DNA of 64,000 nucleotides, from NCBI RefSeq assembly GCF_027797205.1, contig NZ_CP115607.1, positions 496,001 through 560,000 of the forward strand, in the 5' to 3' direction. The notes beneath the pieces are model-generated. The model was not told the origin of the DNA and did not search any database. It saw only the letters and a list, made by a program, of their open reading frames with translations. Below are positions 53,507 through 62,597 of the stretch, piece by piece. The stretch is from Campylobacter sp. VBCF_01 NA2. GTDB lineage: Bacteria; Campylobacterota; Campylobacteria; Campylobacterales; Campylobacteraceae. Every line of letters starts with the position of its first letter. Within the stretch, counting starts at the first letter, position 1. The position numbers were made by a program, and so were the translations under genes.

Positions 53507-55454
53507 ACAAGAATATCCTTTTGTAAAATTTCCAAAATATAATTGGACTTTCAAAGATGAGCCATTAAAATATTCTGACTTGCAACCAATAAAATCATTT
53601 TATCCATTTCTATATATAATTCATCAATTATTACACAATTTGGGTTCAACAAAAGAAAAATCATATAAAGAATTTTTTAAAATTTTAATATGCAAATATT
53701 ATGATGAAAAAGAGCATTGTAATGATGACGAGCCGTTGAGTTTTCAGGTTGGAAAAGATTTGCAAACTAAAATGCAAGAATTATATGAAAAGGCGAACAA
53801 ATATTATAAATTAGATTTAGATGATGAATTTAACCTGCACAATGAAACTTTGATAAAAATAGTTAAATTATTAGAACAATATACATTGTTGGAATCTCGA
53901 CAAGAAGTATTACAAGCATTGTTTATGAAATATGCAGAAAGCACTTTGAAAACGGAATTATCACAATTTTATACACCTATTGATATTATAGAATTTATTG
54001 TTGGAATGCTGGTTATAGGAAATATGACGACAGTTATAGACCCAGCTGGTGGTAGTGGTGATTTTTTGATAGGTGCTTTAAAAAAGAATAAAAATATTAG
54101 AGAAAATTTATATTATTTTGATTGTTCGCCAGAAGCTTGTAAAGTTGCTAAAATGAATATGATATTAAATGGTGACGGCAAAACAAATATTTATGAAAAA
54201 GATAGTATTGCTGAATTTGATATATATAATGAGCGTTTTGATTTAGTAATAACCAATCCACCGTTTGGAACTCAAACTATTTTCAATGGAAGTGATGATA
54301 TTTTAGAACAATATGATATTTTTAAATATTTCAAAAGTGGCAAAAGCAAAAGTTTTGATAGCAAAGATAATCAAGGAAAAAGGCTTGGTGTATTATTTAT
54401 AGAGAGAAGTCTAAAATTGCTCAAAAACAATGGTATTTTATGTATAATTTTGCCAAATGGATATTTAAATAATCCTAGCGATGTTGCGATTAGAAAATTT
54501 TTACTCAATTATAGGATAGTAGCTTATATTTCTTTGCCAGAAGGCGTTTTTAAGGGTAGTAATACTGGTGTAAAAACTGGAATTTTAGTAGTAAAAAAAG
54601 AAAAAATGGAAAATGATTATAGGATTTTTACTGCCGTAGCCAATGATGTAGGATTTGATTTTCATAAAAAAACATTAGATAGATTATATCAAAGAGATGA
54701 AAATAATGGAACTGAAATTTTAGATACAGATAATAATAAAATTCCATTAAGTGATTTTCCGTTAATTTTACAAAAATTTAAACAATTTATTTTTGATAAT
54801 AATATAAGTGGTTTTGAAAAAGAAAACACTAATATGGATTATGCGTATATAACTAGAAATAATTTTTTAAAAAATTTGATTTTAAGAGCAGAAAGCAATG
54901 AATTTGAATATATATCAACTATAAATAAGATAAAATCACAAGATTACTTTACATTATTAGCAGATGAAATAACAAATAAAAAAGAAGTAAAAAAAATATC
55001 TCATGATGACTATATTTACTTAGATATAGGCAATATTGGATATGGCTCATATAGGTTAGATAATATTTTAAAAGGTTGGCAATTACCAAATAGGGCTGCA
55101 ATGAATTTGCAAAAATATGATATATGTATATCAAAGTTAAAAGGAAGTTTGGAATCGTTTGCTATGATTTTGCATGATAATGCAGAAAATTTTATTTTAA
55201 CAAATGGGTGCTATCGTATTAGAATTGATGATGAAGTTAAAAGGCTTAGTTTTTATGGTTTTTTATTTTCACAAGATTATTTAATACAAATGAAAGCATT
55301 GGCAACTGGTTCAATTATGCTTGATGTAAAAGAAAACGATTTATGCGACATAGTATTTCCGAAATTAAGTGACTATAAATTACATGCTATAAAAAATTAT
55401 ATAAACAGTTCAAGGGAATTTATAAATCTTAATACAAAACTATTTAATTCATAA
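53487..55454 (+). CDS. Methyltransferase-specificity part of single-chain R-M system
   Basis: About 650 residues. N6-adenine methylase: motif I DPAGGSGDFLIG (about residue 192), motif IV TNPPFG (about 254), NGYLNNPSD and KTGILVVKK follow. A C-terminal target-recognition, HsdS-like region (about 470-655) includes DYFTLLADEITNKKEVKKIS and YDICISKLKGSLESF. Joined to the upstream nuclease part it is a nuclease-methylase-specificity protein of roughly 780 residues, as in type IIG or BcgI-like enzymes. The ATG at 53487 lies inside the G tract and lacks a ribosome-binding site, so the OFF state probably makes little methylase. Confidence 0.82.
   Translation: MRGGGYEQEYPFVKFPKYNWTFKDEPLKYSDLQPIKSFYPFLYIIHQLLHNLGSTKEKSYKEFFKILICKYYDEKEHCNDDEPLSFQVGKDLQTKMQELYEKANKYYKLDLDDEFNLHNETLIKIVKLLEQYTLLESRQEVLQALFMKYAESTLKTELSQFYTPIDIIEFIVGMLVIGNMTTVIDPAGGSGDFLIGALKKNKNIRENLYYFDCSPEACKVAKMNMILNGDGKTNIYEKDSIAEFDIYNERFDLVITNPPFGTQTIFNGSDDILEQYDIFKYFKSGKSKSFDSKDNQGKRLGVLFIERSLKLLKNNGILCIILPNGYLNNPSDVAIRKFLLNYRIVAYISLPEGVFKGSNTGVKTGILVVKKEKMENDYRIFTAVANDVGFDFHKKTLDRLYQRDENNGTEILDTDNNKIPLSDFPLILQKFKQFIFDNNISGFEKENTNMDYAYITRNNFLKNLILRAESNEFEYISTINKIKSQDYFTLLADEITNKKEVKKISHDDYIYLDIGNIGYGSYRLDNILKGWQLPNRAAMNLQKYDICISKLKGSLESFAMILHDNAENFILTNGCYRIRIDDEVKRLSFYGFLFSQDYLIQMKALATGSIMLDVKENDLCDIVFPKLSDYKLHAIKNYINSSREFINLNTKLFNS
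53491..53500 (+). repeat. Homopolymeric G10 tract (contingency locus)
   Basis: Ten consecutive G between GATGC and CTATG inside coding sequence. Frame arithmetic: 10 G gives GAT GCG (GGG)3 CTA TGA (stop); 9 G gives ...GGC TAT GAA CAA, which enters the methylase frame; 11 G leads to a stop a few codons later. Campylobacter genomes use such poly-G slippage for phase variation. Confidence 0.95.
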
Positions 55455-55466
55455 TTTTTTATAATC

Positions 55467-55515
55467 AAATTCGAGATTTTTACTATGTATTTTTGTAGCG
55501 AAATCTCGAATTTTT
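55467..55515 (+). terminator. Terminator after the R-M gene
   Basis: A 13-bp perfect stem (AAATTCGAGATTT / AAATCTCGAATTT) with a 21-nt loop and a T5 tail. 12 bp after the R-M stop. Confidence 0.8.
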
Positions 55516-55544
55516 AATTTATCTTAATTTCAGAATAATTTCAG

Positions 55545-55550
55545 TATAAT
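55545..55550 (+). promoter_or_regulatory. -10 box (TATAAT) for rpsB-tsf
   Basis: CAGTATAATCC lies 150 bp before the rpsB ATG, so the transcript would have a leader of about 140 nt. Confidence 0.6.
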
Positions 55551-55699
55551 CCACATTTCATTTCACACGCATTTATCCTTATTTAGTTGCAAATTTGGCA
55601 AGTTGTGAAAGCAAATTTCACGCCCAAAAAGCCCTAAATTTGCTAAAAAATGCGGAGGAAGAAACTAAATTTCGGGCTAGTCCCACAAGGAGAAAACTC

Positions 55700-56494
55700 A
55701 TGGTTACAATGAGAGATTTATTAGAATGTGGCGTTCATTTTGGTCACCAAACACGCCGCTGGAACCCAAAAATGAAGAAATTCATTTTCGGCGAGAGAAA
55801 AGGTATCTATATCATAGATTTGCAAAAAACTATTCGCTACTTCCGCTACACTTACAATGTCGTTCGCGATGCAGCAGCTGAGGGCAAAACAGTGCTATTT
55901 GTCGGCACTAAAAAACAAGCAGGTGCGACTTTGCGTGAATATGCTGAAAAATGCGGAATGCCATTTGTAAATCATCGCTGGTTAGGCGGTATGCTAACAA
56001 ATTTCAGCACTATCAAACAATCAATCCGCAAACTAGAAGTCATCGAAGCTATGGAAGAAGACGGCTCAATCAACCTTCTAACAAAAAAAGAAGCCCTAAT
56101 GCTACGCCGCAAAAAAGAGAAATTAGAGCAATATCTGGGCGGAATTCGCAATATGAAAAGCTTGCCTGATATGATTTTTGTCATCGATGTAGTAAAAGAA
56201 AAAATCGCCGTAGCAGAAGCAAACAGACTAAAAATCCCTGTCGTAGCTCCGCTAGATACAAACTGCGACCCTGATGTTGTAGATTTCCCAATTCCTGGCA
56301 ATGATGACGCTATCCGCTCGGTTCAACTTTTCTGCCAAGAAATGGCTGAGGCTATCAATGAAGGAAAAGCGCTAAGAGACCAAGACGGCGAAGTAAGCGA
56401 AGAAAAAGCAGAAGTAAGCCAAGAAGAAAAAGATGAAATCGTAGAAGAAGCGATGAGCGAAGAAGATTTCGAAACAGCAGAGGACGCAGAATAA
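55700..56494 (+). CDS. rpsB: 30S ribosomal protein S2
   Basis: 264 residues from ATG 55700, directly after CACAAGGAGAAAACTC; the open frame upstream to 55595 is leader, not protein. [25 protein letters not shown]-type start, [11 protein letters not shown], and [19 protein letters not shown] are all standard. The acidic C-terminal extension ([22 protein letters not shown]) is typical of Campylobacterota S2. Followed directly by tsf (TAATG overlap). Confidence 0.97.
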   Translation: MVTMRDLLECGVHFGHQTRRWNPKMKKFIFGERKGIYIIDLQKTIRYFRYTYNVVRDAAAEGKTVLFVGTKKQAGATLREYAEKCGMPFVNHRWLGGMLTNFSTIKQSIRKLEVIEAMEEDGSINLLTKKEALMLRRKKEKLEQYLGGIRNMKSLPDMIFVIDVVKEKIAVAEANRLKIPVVAPLDTNCDPDVVDFPIPGNDDAIRSVQLFCQEMAEAINEGKALRDQDGEVSEEKAEVSQEEKDEIVEEAMSEEDFETAEDAE

Positions 56495-57552
56495 TGGAAA
56501 TTTCAGCACAAATGGTAAAAGAACTGCGCGAAAGCACTGGCGCAGGTATGATGGACTGCAAAAAAGCATTAGTTGAAACAAACGGCGATATGGAAAAAGC
56601 CGTAGATCTACTACGCGAAAAAGGTCTTGGCAAAGCTGCAAAAAAAGCAGATCGCCTAGCTAGCGAAGGTCTAGTATGCGTAGAAGTCAATGGCAACGAA
56701 GCAACAATCAGCGAGGTAAATTCAGAAACTGATTTCGTCGCTAGAAACCAAAATTTCATTGATTTAGTTAAAAATATCACTGTGCATGTGCAAAAAAATA
56801 GTATCCAAACACTAGAAGCACTAAATGAGAGCGTAATCGACGGCGTAAAATTCGAAGATCACCTAAAAACTCAAATCGCAACAATCGGCGAAAATTTGGT
56901 TGTCCGCAGATTTGAAACCGTCAAAGCTGGCGCAAACGGCGTAGTCCAAGGATACTTGCACTCAAACAGCCGTGTGGGCGTCATCATCGCAGCAGCTTGC
57001 GATAGCGAAAAAACTGCCGAAGGCGCAAAAGATCTAATCCGCAACCTTTGTATGCACGCAGCAGCTATGAAACCAAGCGTGATTAGCTACAAAGATTTGG
57101 ATAAAGAATTTATCGAAAAAGAATTCGCAGCACTTGTGGGCGAGTTAGAAAAAGACAATGAAGAGAGAGTAAGACTAGGCAAACCTTTGCACAAAATCCC
57201 AGTATATGGCTCACGCGCTCAAATCACTGATGAGGTGCTAGCAAAAGAGACTGAGAATTTAAAAGCAGAACTTAAAAAACAAAACAAACCTGAGCAAATT
57301 TGGGACAAAATTATCCCAGGTCAAATCGATAGATTTATCGCTGATAACACTCAAATCGATCAAAGACTTACGCTTATGGGACAATTTTTCGTAATGGACG
57401 ATAAAAAAACTATCGAGCAAGTAGTGGCTGAGACAGCCGAGAAACTCGGTGGCAAAATCGAAATCGTAAAATATGTCCGCTTCGAAGTAGGCGAGGGCTT
57501 AGAGAAAAAAGTCGATGACTTCGCAGCAGAAGTCGCAGCACAAATCGGCTAA
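56494..57552 (+). CDS. tsf: Elongation factor Ts
   Basis: Guanine-nucleotide exchange factor for EF-Tu. N-terminal UBA-type domain (VKELRESTGAGMMDCKKALVE), TDFVARN core motif (residue about 76) and HVAAMKP-like MHAAAMKPSVISY. 352 residues is long compared with E. coli (283) but usual for Campylobacter, because of an enlarged C-terminal dimerisation region. Its ATG overlaps the rpsB stop, so the two are translationally coupled. Confidence 0.97.
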   Translation: MEISAQMVKELRESTGAGMMDCKKALVETNGDMEKAVDLLREKGLGKAAKKADRLASEGLVCVEVNGNEATISEVNSETDFVARNQNFIDLVKNITVHVQKNSIQTLEALNESVIDGVKFEDHLKTQIATIGENLVVRRFETVKAGANGVVQGYLHSNSRVGVIIAAACDSEKTAEGAKDLIRNLCMHAAAMKPSVISYKDLDKEFIEKEFAALVGELEKDNEERVRLGKPLHKIPVYGSRAQITDEVLAKETENLKAELKKQNKPEQIWDKIIPGQIDRFIADNTQIDQRLTLMGQFFVMDDKKTIEQVVAETAEKLGGKIEIVKYVRFEVGEGLEKKVDDFAAEVAAQIG

Positions 57553-57554
57553 AA

Positions 57555-58196
57555 ATGACACTTTTAAAGGGCGTTAATCTTACACATGCGTATGATTATA
57601 CGCTCTTTAACGATATAAATATCACAATAAATTCAAATTCTACTAGCGCCATTTTGGGCGTGAGTGGTTGCGGTAAATCCACACTTTTGCATATTTTATG
57701 CACACTTTTAAAGCCAAATTCGGGCGAAGTTTTTTACAATGACACAAATTTATACTCGCTAAGCGCGGACGAACGGCTTAAAATTCGCAGGCATGATTTT
57801 GGTATAATTTTTCAATCACACTACCTTTTTAAGGGCTTTTCTGTCAAAGAAAATATCGAACTTGCAGCTAAGCTCACAAACAACAAAATTGATTATGAAA
57901 TTTTAGAAAAACTAAAAATTACTGGGACGCTATCCCAAAATATCGGCGAACTTAGCGGTGGTCAGCAGCAGCGCGTCAGTATCGCTAGGGTGTTAAACAA
58001 ACGCCCACGCATTATTTTTGCCGATGAACCAACTGGAAATTTGGACAAAAACACCGCTAATGAGGTCATGGAGGTGATATTTGATTATATCGCCAAAAAT
58101 GACGGCGCACTCGTGCTTGTTACCCACGATGAGTCACTTGCAGGCAAATGTTCGTCAATTTATCGCCTAAATAATCAAAATTTAGCTAAAATATAA
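57555..58196 (+). CDS. ABC transporter ATP-binding protein (LolD/MacB-like)
   Basis: 213 residues, a stand-alone ATPase: Walker A GVSGCGKST (about residue 35), signature ELSGGQQQRVSIAR (about 135), Walker B IIFADEPTGNLD (about 155), H-loop VTHDE. FADEPTGNLD and the GIIFQSHYLF Q-loop are characteristic of the LolD/MacB/FtsE group. Starts 2 bp after tsf. In C. jejuni the equivalent gene sits in the same place (Cj1180c). The permease partner is not adjacent, so the substrate is unknown. Confidence 0.85.
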   Translation: MTLLKGVNLTHAYDYTLFNDINITINSNSTSAILGVSGCGKSTLLHILCTLLKPNSGEVFYNDTNLYSLSADERLKIRRHDFGIIFQSHYLFKGFSVKENIELAAKLTNNKIDYEILEKLKITGTLSQNIGELSGGQQQRVSIARVLNKRPRIIFADEPTGNLDKNTANEVMEVIFDYIAKNDGALVLVTHDESLAGKCSSIYRLNNQNLAKI

Positions 58197-58254
58197 GCAA
58201 TCACTAACCAAAATTATCCTAAAATAGGGAAATTTTTTTTCAAAAAGGCTAAAA

Positions 58255-60135
58255 ATGAAAATTTTACTTGATAGCACAAATGAACAAGTTGCAAAAGTAG
58301 TTAATATTTGTTGCGAACGCACACACTCTGATTTAGCGCAATATAGCATGGACGAACAAGATTATGATTTGGTGATAAAAGATTATAGTGAAGAGGATAG
58401 CATTTCTCATTTTGATGTCGATAAAACCCTGTTTTTGATCTCCAAAGACGATATTATCGTAGGCGCGACACACACGCTGACTAAGCCATTTGCGCCTGCT
58501 GAATTGATTAAATTTATTAGCGGATTTTCATCGGCAAAACCAAATCCTGAGATAAAATCAAAAATGGCACAAGAATTCGCCGATGTAAGCTCGATGATGA
58601 AAGAGATCGAGTCAATCGATGAAAAGAGCGACAAGGGCGCTGATATTGGAATCGGCCTAGCGCCAATCAACGATAGCGAAGATGAGGAAACAAAAGCTGA
58701 AAACCCTGCGCCAAAACCAAAACCAGCTCTAAATATCGATGCTGGCGATACAATCTCTCTTGCTACTAGCGCAGAAGCTAGCGATGAGACGCAAAACGAA
58801 GTAAAATCTGAACCTGCAAAAAATGAGCCTTTTAATATCGAAATTCCTGATAATTTAGATGATTTGGTTTTAGAACTTGCCCCTAGCGAGTCAGAAGCTA
58901 AACCAAGTGATGAGAGCGTTAGTGAGCCTGCAAATGAGGCCGAAACTACCGCAGAAGCTAGCGTAGAGCCAGCTAGCGAGGTGGCTTCTGAAAGTAGCGA
59001 AGCTAGCCAAAGCGAGGCTAGCACGCAAAATTTCGAAAGCCTTTTAGATGATTTTTATAACTCTGACGATGATGTTCCGCTATCTGCATTAGCTGAAAAT
59101 ATCGATGATGACACACCGCTTTCTGCTATGTTAGATAATGTAAATGATGATGTCCCGCTATCTGCATTGGCCGAAAATATCGATGATGATACGCCATTAA
59201 GTGAAATTTCACTTGATGATCTTGACGATGATAAACCTTTAAGCGCATTAGCAGATGAAATTTCGCTAGATGATATTGATGATGACATGCCACTAAGTGC
59301 TGTTATGGAACAAATTTCAGACGATATGCCACTTAGCGAGATTGCGCAAAATAACGAGCTAGAAGAGGCACAAGAAGAGCAAAAAGAAGAAGCAAAAGAA
59401 AAAGCGCAAGAAGAAGCCAAAGAAGAACCAAAAGAGCAGAGTGATGACTCTGATAGTGATTTTGGTTCGATGTTTTCTTCGATGTTTGATAATTCTAGTG
59501 ATGATGAGCCAGAGGATAAAGCAGAGGGCGAAAAAGAGAGTGAAGCTCCAATCGCGCTAGCTAGCGACACAGAAATTCCTTTGGCAAATGTTTCGTTAGA
59601 GCCAGCATTTGAGAGTGTAGAGCACGGCGAGGACGAAGCAAAGGCTGAGCCAGAAGCCCAAATTTCACAAGATGAGACCTCAGATGAGGACGATGAGGAA
59701 ACTGGCGATGATGATTTGCTTTTTGATAATATTTTAGCCCTTGAAAAAGATAAAAAAGTCGCTTCCGAGCCTGTTAAAGCGGCAGCGCAAGATGAGAAAA
59801 AAGATGAAAAACCAAATTTTGATGATTTGGATTTACCGCAAGTCGCAAGCGGCGTAGAGCTACCTGATATCAAACCAGCTGTCGATGTCAGTGTCGAGCC
59901 GACCGCTCAAAGCGAGGTTCCTGCGCATGTCGCACCAAAAACTCGCGATGAGGTTAATCGAATTTTAGAGCAAGAGCGTAGATTTTTGAGCGTTGATGAG
60001 CTAAAAGAGCAGTTGCGCTACGATTTAGAGGCAAATATCGCTAGTGTGTTGGAGCAATTCTCTGGCGAGGAAAACATACAAGAAGCACTTAAAGACCTTA
60101 GAATCAATATCAATATCTCATTTGAGGATAAATAA
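58255..60135 (+). CDS. Highly acidic protein with receiver-like N-terminus and DDxPLS repeats
   Basis: 626 residues, extremely acidic. Residues 1-92 look like a degenerate response-regulator receiver fold ending LTKPFAPAELIKFI (like the KPF-x-x-x-EL end of receivers), but no phosphoacceptor signature is evident. Residues 272-362 hold seven DD-x-(V/T/K/M)PLS-(A/E) repeats at intervals of about 10-20 residues; an EEAKEKAQEEAKEE coiled stretch follows. The last ~70 residues (DEVNRILEQERRFLSVDELK) are helical. Equivalent of the highly acidic protein between fliR and gmk in C. jejuni. Function unknown; possibly a polar or flagellar-associated scaffold. Confidence 0.8.
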   Translation: MKILLDSTNEQVAKVVNICCERTHSDLAQYSMDEQDYDLVIKDYSEEDSISHFDVDKTLFLISKDDIIVGATHTLTKPFAPAELIKFISGFSSAKPNPEIKSKMAQEFADVSSMMKEIESIDEKSDKGADIGIGLAPINDSEDEETKAENPAPKPKPALNIDAGDTISLATSAEASDETQNEVKSEPAKNEPFNIEIPDNLDDLVLELAPSESEAKPSDESVSEPANEAETTAEASVEPASEVASESSEASQSEASTQNFESLLDDFYNSDDDVPLSALAENIDDDTPLSAMLDNVNDDVPLSALAENIDDDTPLSEISLDDLDDDKPLSALADEISLDDIDDDMPLSAVMEQISDDMPLSEIAQNNELEEAQEEQKEEAKEKAQEEAKEEPKEQSDDSDSDFGSMFSSMFDNSSDDEPEDKAEGEKESEAPIALASDTEIPLANVSLEPAFESVEHGEDEAKAEPEAQISQDETSDEDDEETGDDDLLFDNILALEKDKKVASEPVKAAAQDEKKDEKPNFDDLDLPQVASGVELPDIKPAVDVSVEPTAQSEVPAHVAPKTRDEVNRILEQERRFLSVDELKEQLRYDLEANIASVLEQFSGEENIQEALKDLRININISFEDK

Positions 60136-60750
60136 TTGCTAGGTAAAATTTTACTAGTTTCAGGTCCAAGCGGCAGCGGTAAGAGCACCCTTATAAAGAG
60201 GCTTATCGCTGAGTTTGGCACAGATGAGATATATTTTTCTATCAGTTCTACCACAAGGGATATGCGAGATGGCGAAAAAGACGGCGTGAATTACCATTTC
60301 ATCAGCAAAGACGAATTCAAAGCCGGCATAGAAAATGACGAATTTTTAGAGTGGGCGCTCGTGCATGGCAACTACTACGGCACATCGTTAAAAGCCGTGC
60401 GAGAGGCGCTAAATTTGGGTAAAATTGTGATTTTTGATATTGATGTGCAAGGTTTCGAAATCGTTCGCCAAAAAATAAGCAAAAACGAGCTTACTACGGT
60501 TTTTGTAACCACTCCGAGTCCAGCAGAGCTAGAAAAGCGTCTGCTAGCACGGGCAGATACAGCTTCTGGCGATATCGCTACGCGTTTGCAAAACGCAAAA
60601 GATGAGATAAAATATCTCGCGCAATACGATTATTTCGTAATCAACGACGAGCTAGAAAGCGCGTATTTAAATTTTAAATCAATCTACAAAACAATCAGAT
60701 TAGAAACCGCTAGATGCGATATTTCAGCGGTTATGAAATCTTGGAAATAA
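60136..60750 (+). CDS. gmk: Guanylate kinase
   Basis: Phosphorylates GMP to GDP. P-loop GPSGSGKST (residue about 10), SSTTRDMRDGEKDGVNYHF (GMP-binding), ALVHGNYYGTS, and FDIDVQGFEIVR. 204 residues, normal. TTG start directly at the end of the acidic-protein gene, with GAGGATAAATAA upstream. Confidence 0.96.
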   Translation: MLGKILLVSGPSGSGKSTLIKRLIAEFGTDEIYFSISSTTRDMRDGEKDGVNYHFISKDEFKAGIENDEFLEWALVHGNYYGTSLKAVREALNLGKIVIFDIDVQGFEIVRQKISKNELTTVFVTTPSPAELEKRLLARADTASGDIATRLQNAKDEIKYLAQYDYFVINDELESAYLNFKSIYKTIRLETARCDISAVMKSWK

Positions 60751-60759
60751 GGAGAGACA

Positions 60760-60963
60760 ATGGGCGTTAGCGTTCAACAATTGCTAATTATTTTGGCTAT
60801 TATAGTGTTGCTTTTCGGAGCGAAAAAAATCCCTGAGCTTGCAAAAGGCGTAGGCAAGGGTATCAAGTCGTTTAAAAAAGAGATGGAAGACGACCCAAAG
60901 CTTGAAGAGAGTGTGAAAAAAGAGAGCGAAACTACCAAAGCTGATGAATCTCAAAAGGCTTAG
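60760..60963 (+). CDS. tatA: Twin-arginine translocase subunit TatA
   Basis: 67 residues: one N-terminal membrane helix ([24 protein letters not shown]) with the FG-x-x-(K/R)-(L/I)P hinge, an amphipathic helix ([14 protein letters not shown]) and an acidic tail. Forms the pore for folded, often cofactor-containing, proteins. AAGGAGAGACA ribosome-binding site. TatB and TatC are not in the window. Confidence 0.93.
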   Translation: MGVSVQQLLIILAIIVLLFGAKKIPELAKGVGKGIKSFKKEMEDDPKLEESVKKESETTKADESQKA

Positions 60964-60966
60964 TTT

Positions 60967-62562
60967 TTGAAAAATTTAGCTATAAACGAAATCTCTCGCG
61001 TCCTAGGGCGCGAGGTAATCATCGAAAAACCAAAAGACAAAACCCTAGCTCACTATGCTTCGCCTGTGGCTTTTTCGCTCGCAAAAGAGCTTAGAAAAGC
61101 CCCTAAAATCATCGCCCAGGAGCTGGCAGCTAAATTTAGCGATAACGAAATTTTATCAGCAAGTGCGATAAATGGGTATTTGAATTTTCATATAAAACCT
61201 AGTGTGCTTGGAAATTTAGCCCAAAATGCGCTAAATTTGGGCGAAAATTTTGCGAAAAATAGCGCAGAGCATAAAGGCGAAAAAATCCTGCTTGAATACA
61301 TCAGCGCGAATCCAACCGGCCCTCTTCACATAGGCCATGTCAGGGGCGCAGTATATGGCGATACCTTCGCTAAGGTAGGAAACTACCTAGGTAGCGAGGT
61401 TTGCACAGAGTATTACATAAACGACGCTGGCAATCAAATCGAATTGCTTGGTATTTCCATGATACTGCGCGCAAAGGAAATTTTCGGGCAGAGCGTCGAG
61501 TATCCCGAGAAATACTATCGCGGCGAGTATATCGATGAGCTGGTAAATTTAAGCGTAGAGAAATTTGGCAAAGAGATTTTTTACGATGATGGTAGAATTT
61601 TAGAGCTTGCAGAATTCGCCAAAGACGAGGTTTTGAAAATCATCAAAAAAGATTTGGCTGATTGTGGGATTACTATACAAAACTGGGCTAGCGAAAAGAG
61701 CCTTTATGGCGAGCTTGACGCGACGATTGCCAAGCTTGAAAAAAGTGGCGAAATGTATAAAGAAGGCGGTAAGGTTTGGATCAAATCCAGTGCTGTGGGC
61801 GATGAAAAAGACCGCGTCGTCATTCGCGAGGACGGCCGTCCGACATATCTAGCGGGCGATATTGTATATCACAATAACAAATTTGAACGCGGATTTGAGC
61901 GATATGTCAATGTCTGGGGCGCAGATCACCACGGCTATATTGCGCGCTTAAAGGCGGCAATCCACTTCCTAGGATACGATGAAAATGCCCTAGAAATCGT
62001 GCTTATGCAAATGGTAAATTTGCTAAAAAACGGAGAAGCGTTTAAAATGAGCAAACGATCAGGCACCAGCGTGCTAATGAGCGATGTGTTGGGCGCGATT
62101 GGCAAAGATAATTTGCGCTTTATGTTTATTAGCAAAAAGGGCGAAACACCGCTAGAATTCGACATTGACGAGCTTGGCAAGGAAGACAGCTCGAACCCGA
62201 TATTTTATATCAATTACGCTCACGCTAGAATTTATCAAATTTTTGGCAAAGCTGGCAAAAATATGAGCGATAGCGAGGTTTTGGGCGCAGATTTTAGCAC
62301 GCTTGATGAAGCTGGGCTAAATTTGGCTTTTGAGGCGATGACGCTAAATGAGGTTTTAAACGAAGCTTTTGCTAGCAGAGGATTGCAAAAAATCCCTGAT
62401 TTCCTTAAAATTCTAGCCGCAGATTTTCACAAATACTACAACGAAAACCGCGTGGTTGGCAGCGAAAACGAAAATGCCAAACTCAAACTTTTTGCCCTTG
62501 TCGCGCTTAGTATTCGCACGGCGTTTGGCTTAATGGGGCTAAGTGCGAAAGAGCGCATGTAA
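60967..62562 (+). CDS. argS: Arginyl-tRNA synthetase
   Basis: Class I synthetase. HIGH motif PLHIGHVRG (about residue 119), ADHHGYIARLKAA, KMSKRSG (about 360; a KMSK variant as in most bacterial ArgRS), and an additional N-terminal domain and anticodon-binding C-terminus (DFHKYYNENRVVG). 531 residues. TTG start 3 bp after tatA. A hairpin overlaps the stop. Confidence 0.96.
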   Translation: MKNLAINEISRVLGREVIIEKPKDKTLAHYASPVAFSLAKELRKAPKIIAQELAAKFSDNEILSASAINGYLNFHIKPSVLGNLAQNALNLGENFAKNSAEHKGEKILLEYISANPTGPLHIGHVRGAVYGDTFAKVGNYLGSEVCTEYYINDAGNQIELLGISMILRAKEIFGQSVEYPEKYYRGEYIDELVNLSVEKFGKEIFYDDGRILELAEFAKDEVLKIIKKDLADCGITIQNWASEKSLYGELDATIAKLEKSGEMYKEGGKVWIKSSAVGDEKDRVVIREDGRPTYLAGDIVYHNNKFERGFERYVNVWGADHHGYIARLKAAIHFLGYDENALEIVLMQMVNLLKNGEAFKMSKRSGTSVLMSDVLGAIGKDNLRFMFISKKGETPLEFDIDELGKEDSSNPIFYINYAHARIYQIFGKAGKNMSDSEVLGADFSTLDEAGLNLAFEAMTLNEVLNEAFASRGLQKIPDFLKILAADFHKYYNENRVVGSENENAKLKLFALVALSIRTAFGLMGLSAKERM

Positions 62563-62588
62563 ATTTTGCCGAATTTTCGGCAAAATTT
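62561..62588 (+). terminator. Hairpin after argS
   Basis: Arms AAATTTTGCCGAA / TTCGGCAAAATTT with a minimal loop, then TTCATTTC. Starts at the argS stop codon. Could terminate argS transcription, or attenuate it before the next gene. Confidence 0.7.
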
Positions 62589-62597
62589 CATTTCAAA

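Noticed and set aside
55595-55699. N-terminal extension of S2
   Set aside because: S2 homologues start at MVTMRDLLE; a strong AAGGAG precedes that ATG and the extension has no family resemblance.
59055-59873. 272-codon serine-rich frame antisense to the acidic protein
   Set aside because: Mirror image of GAT/GAA-rich codons of the acidic repeats (Asp/Glu read as Ser/Phe on the other strand).
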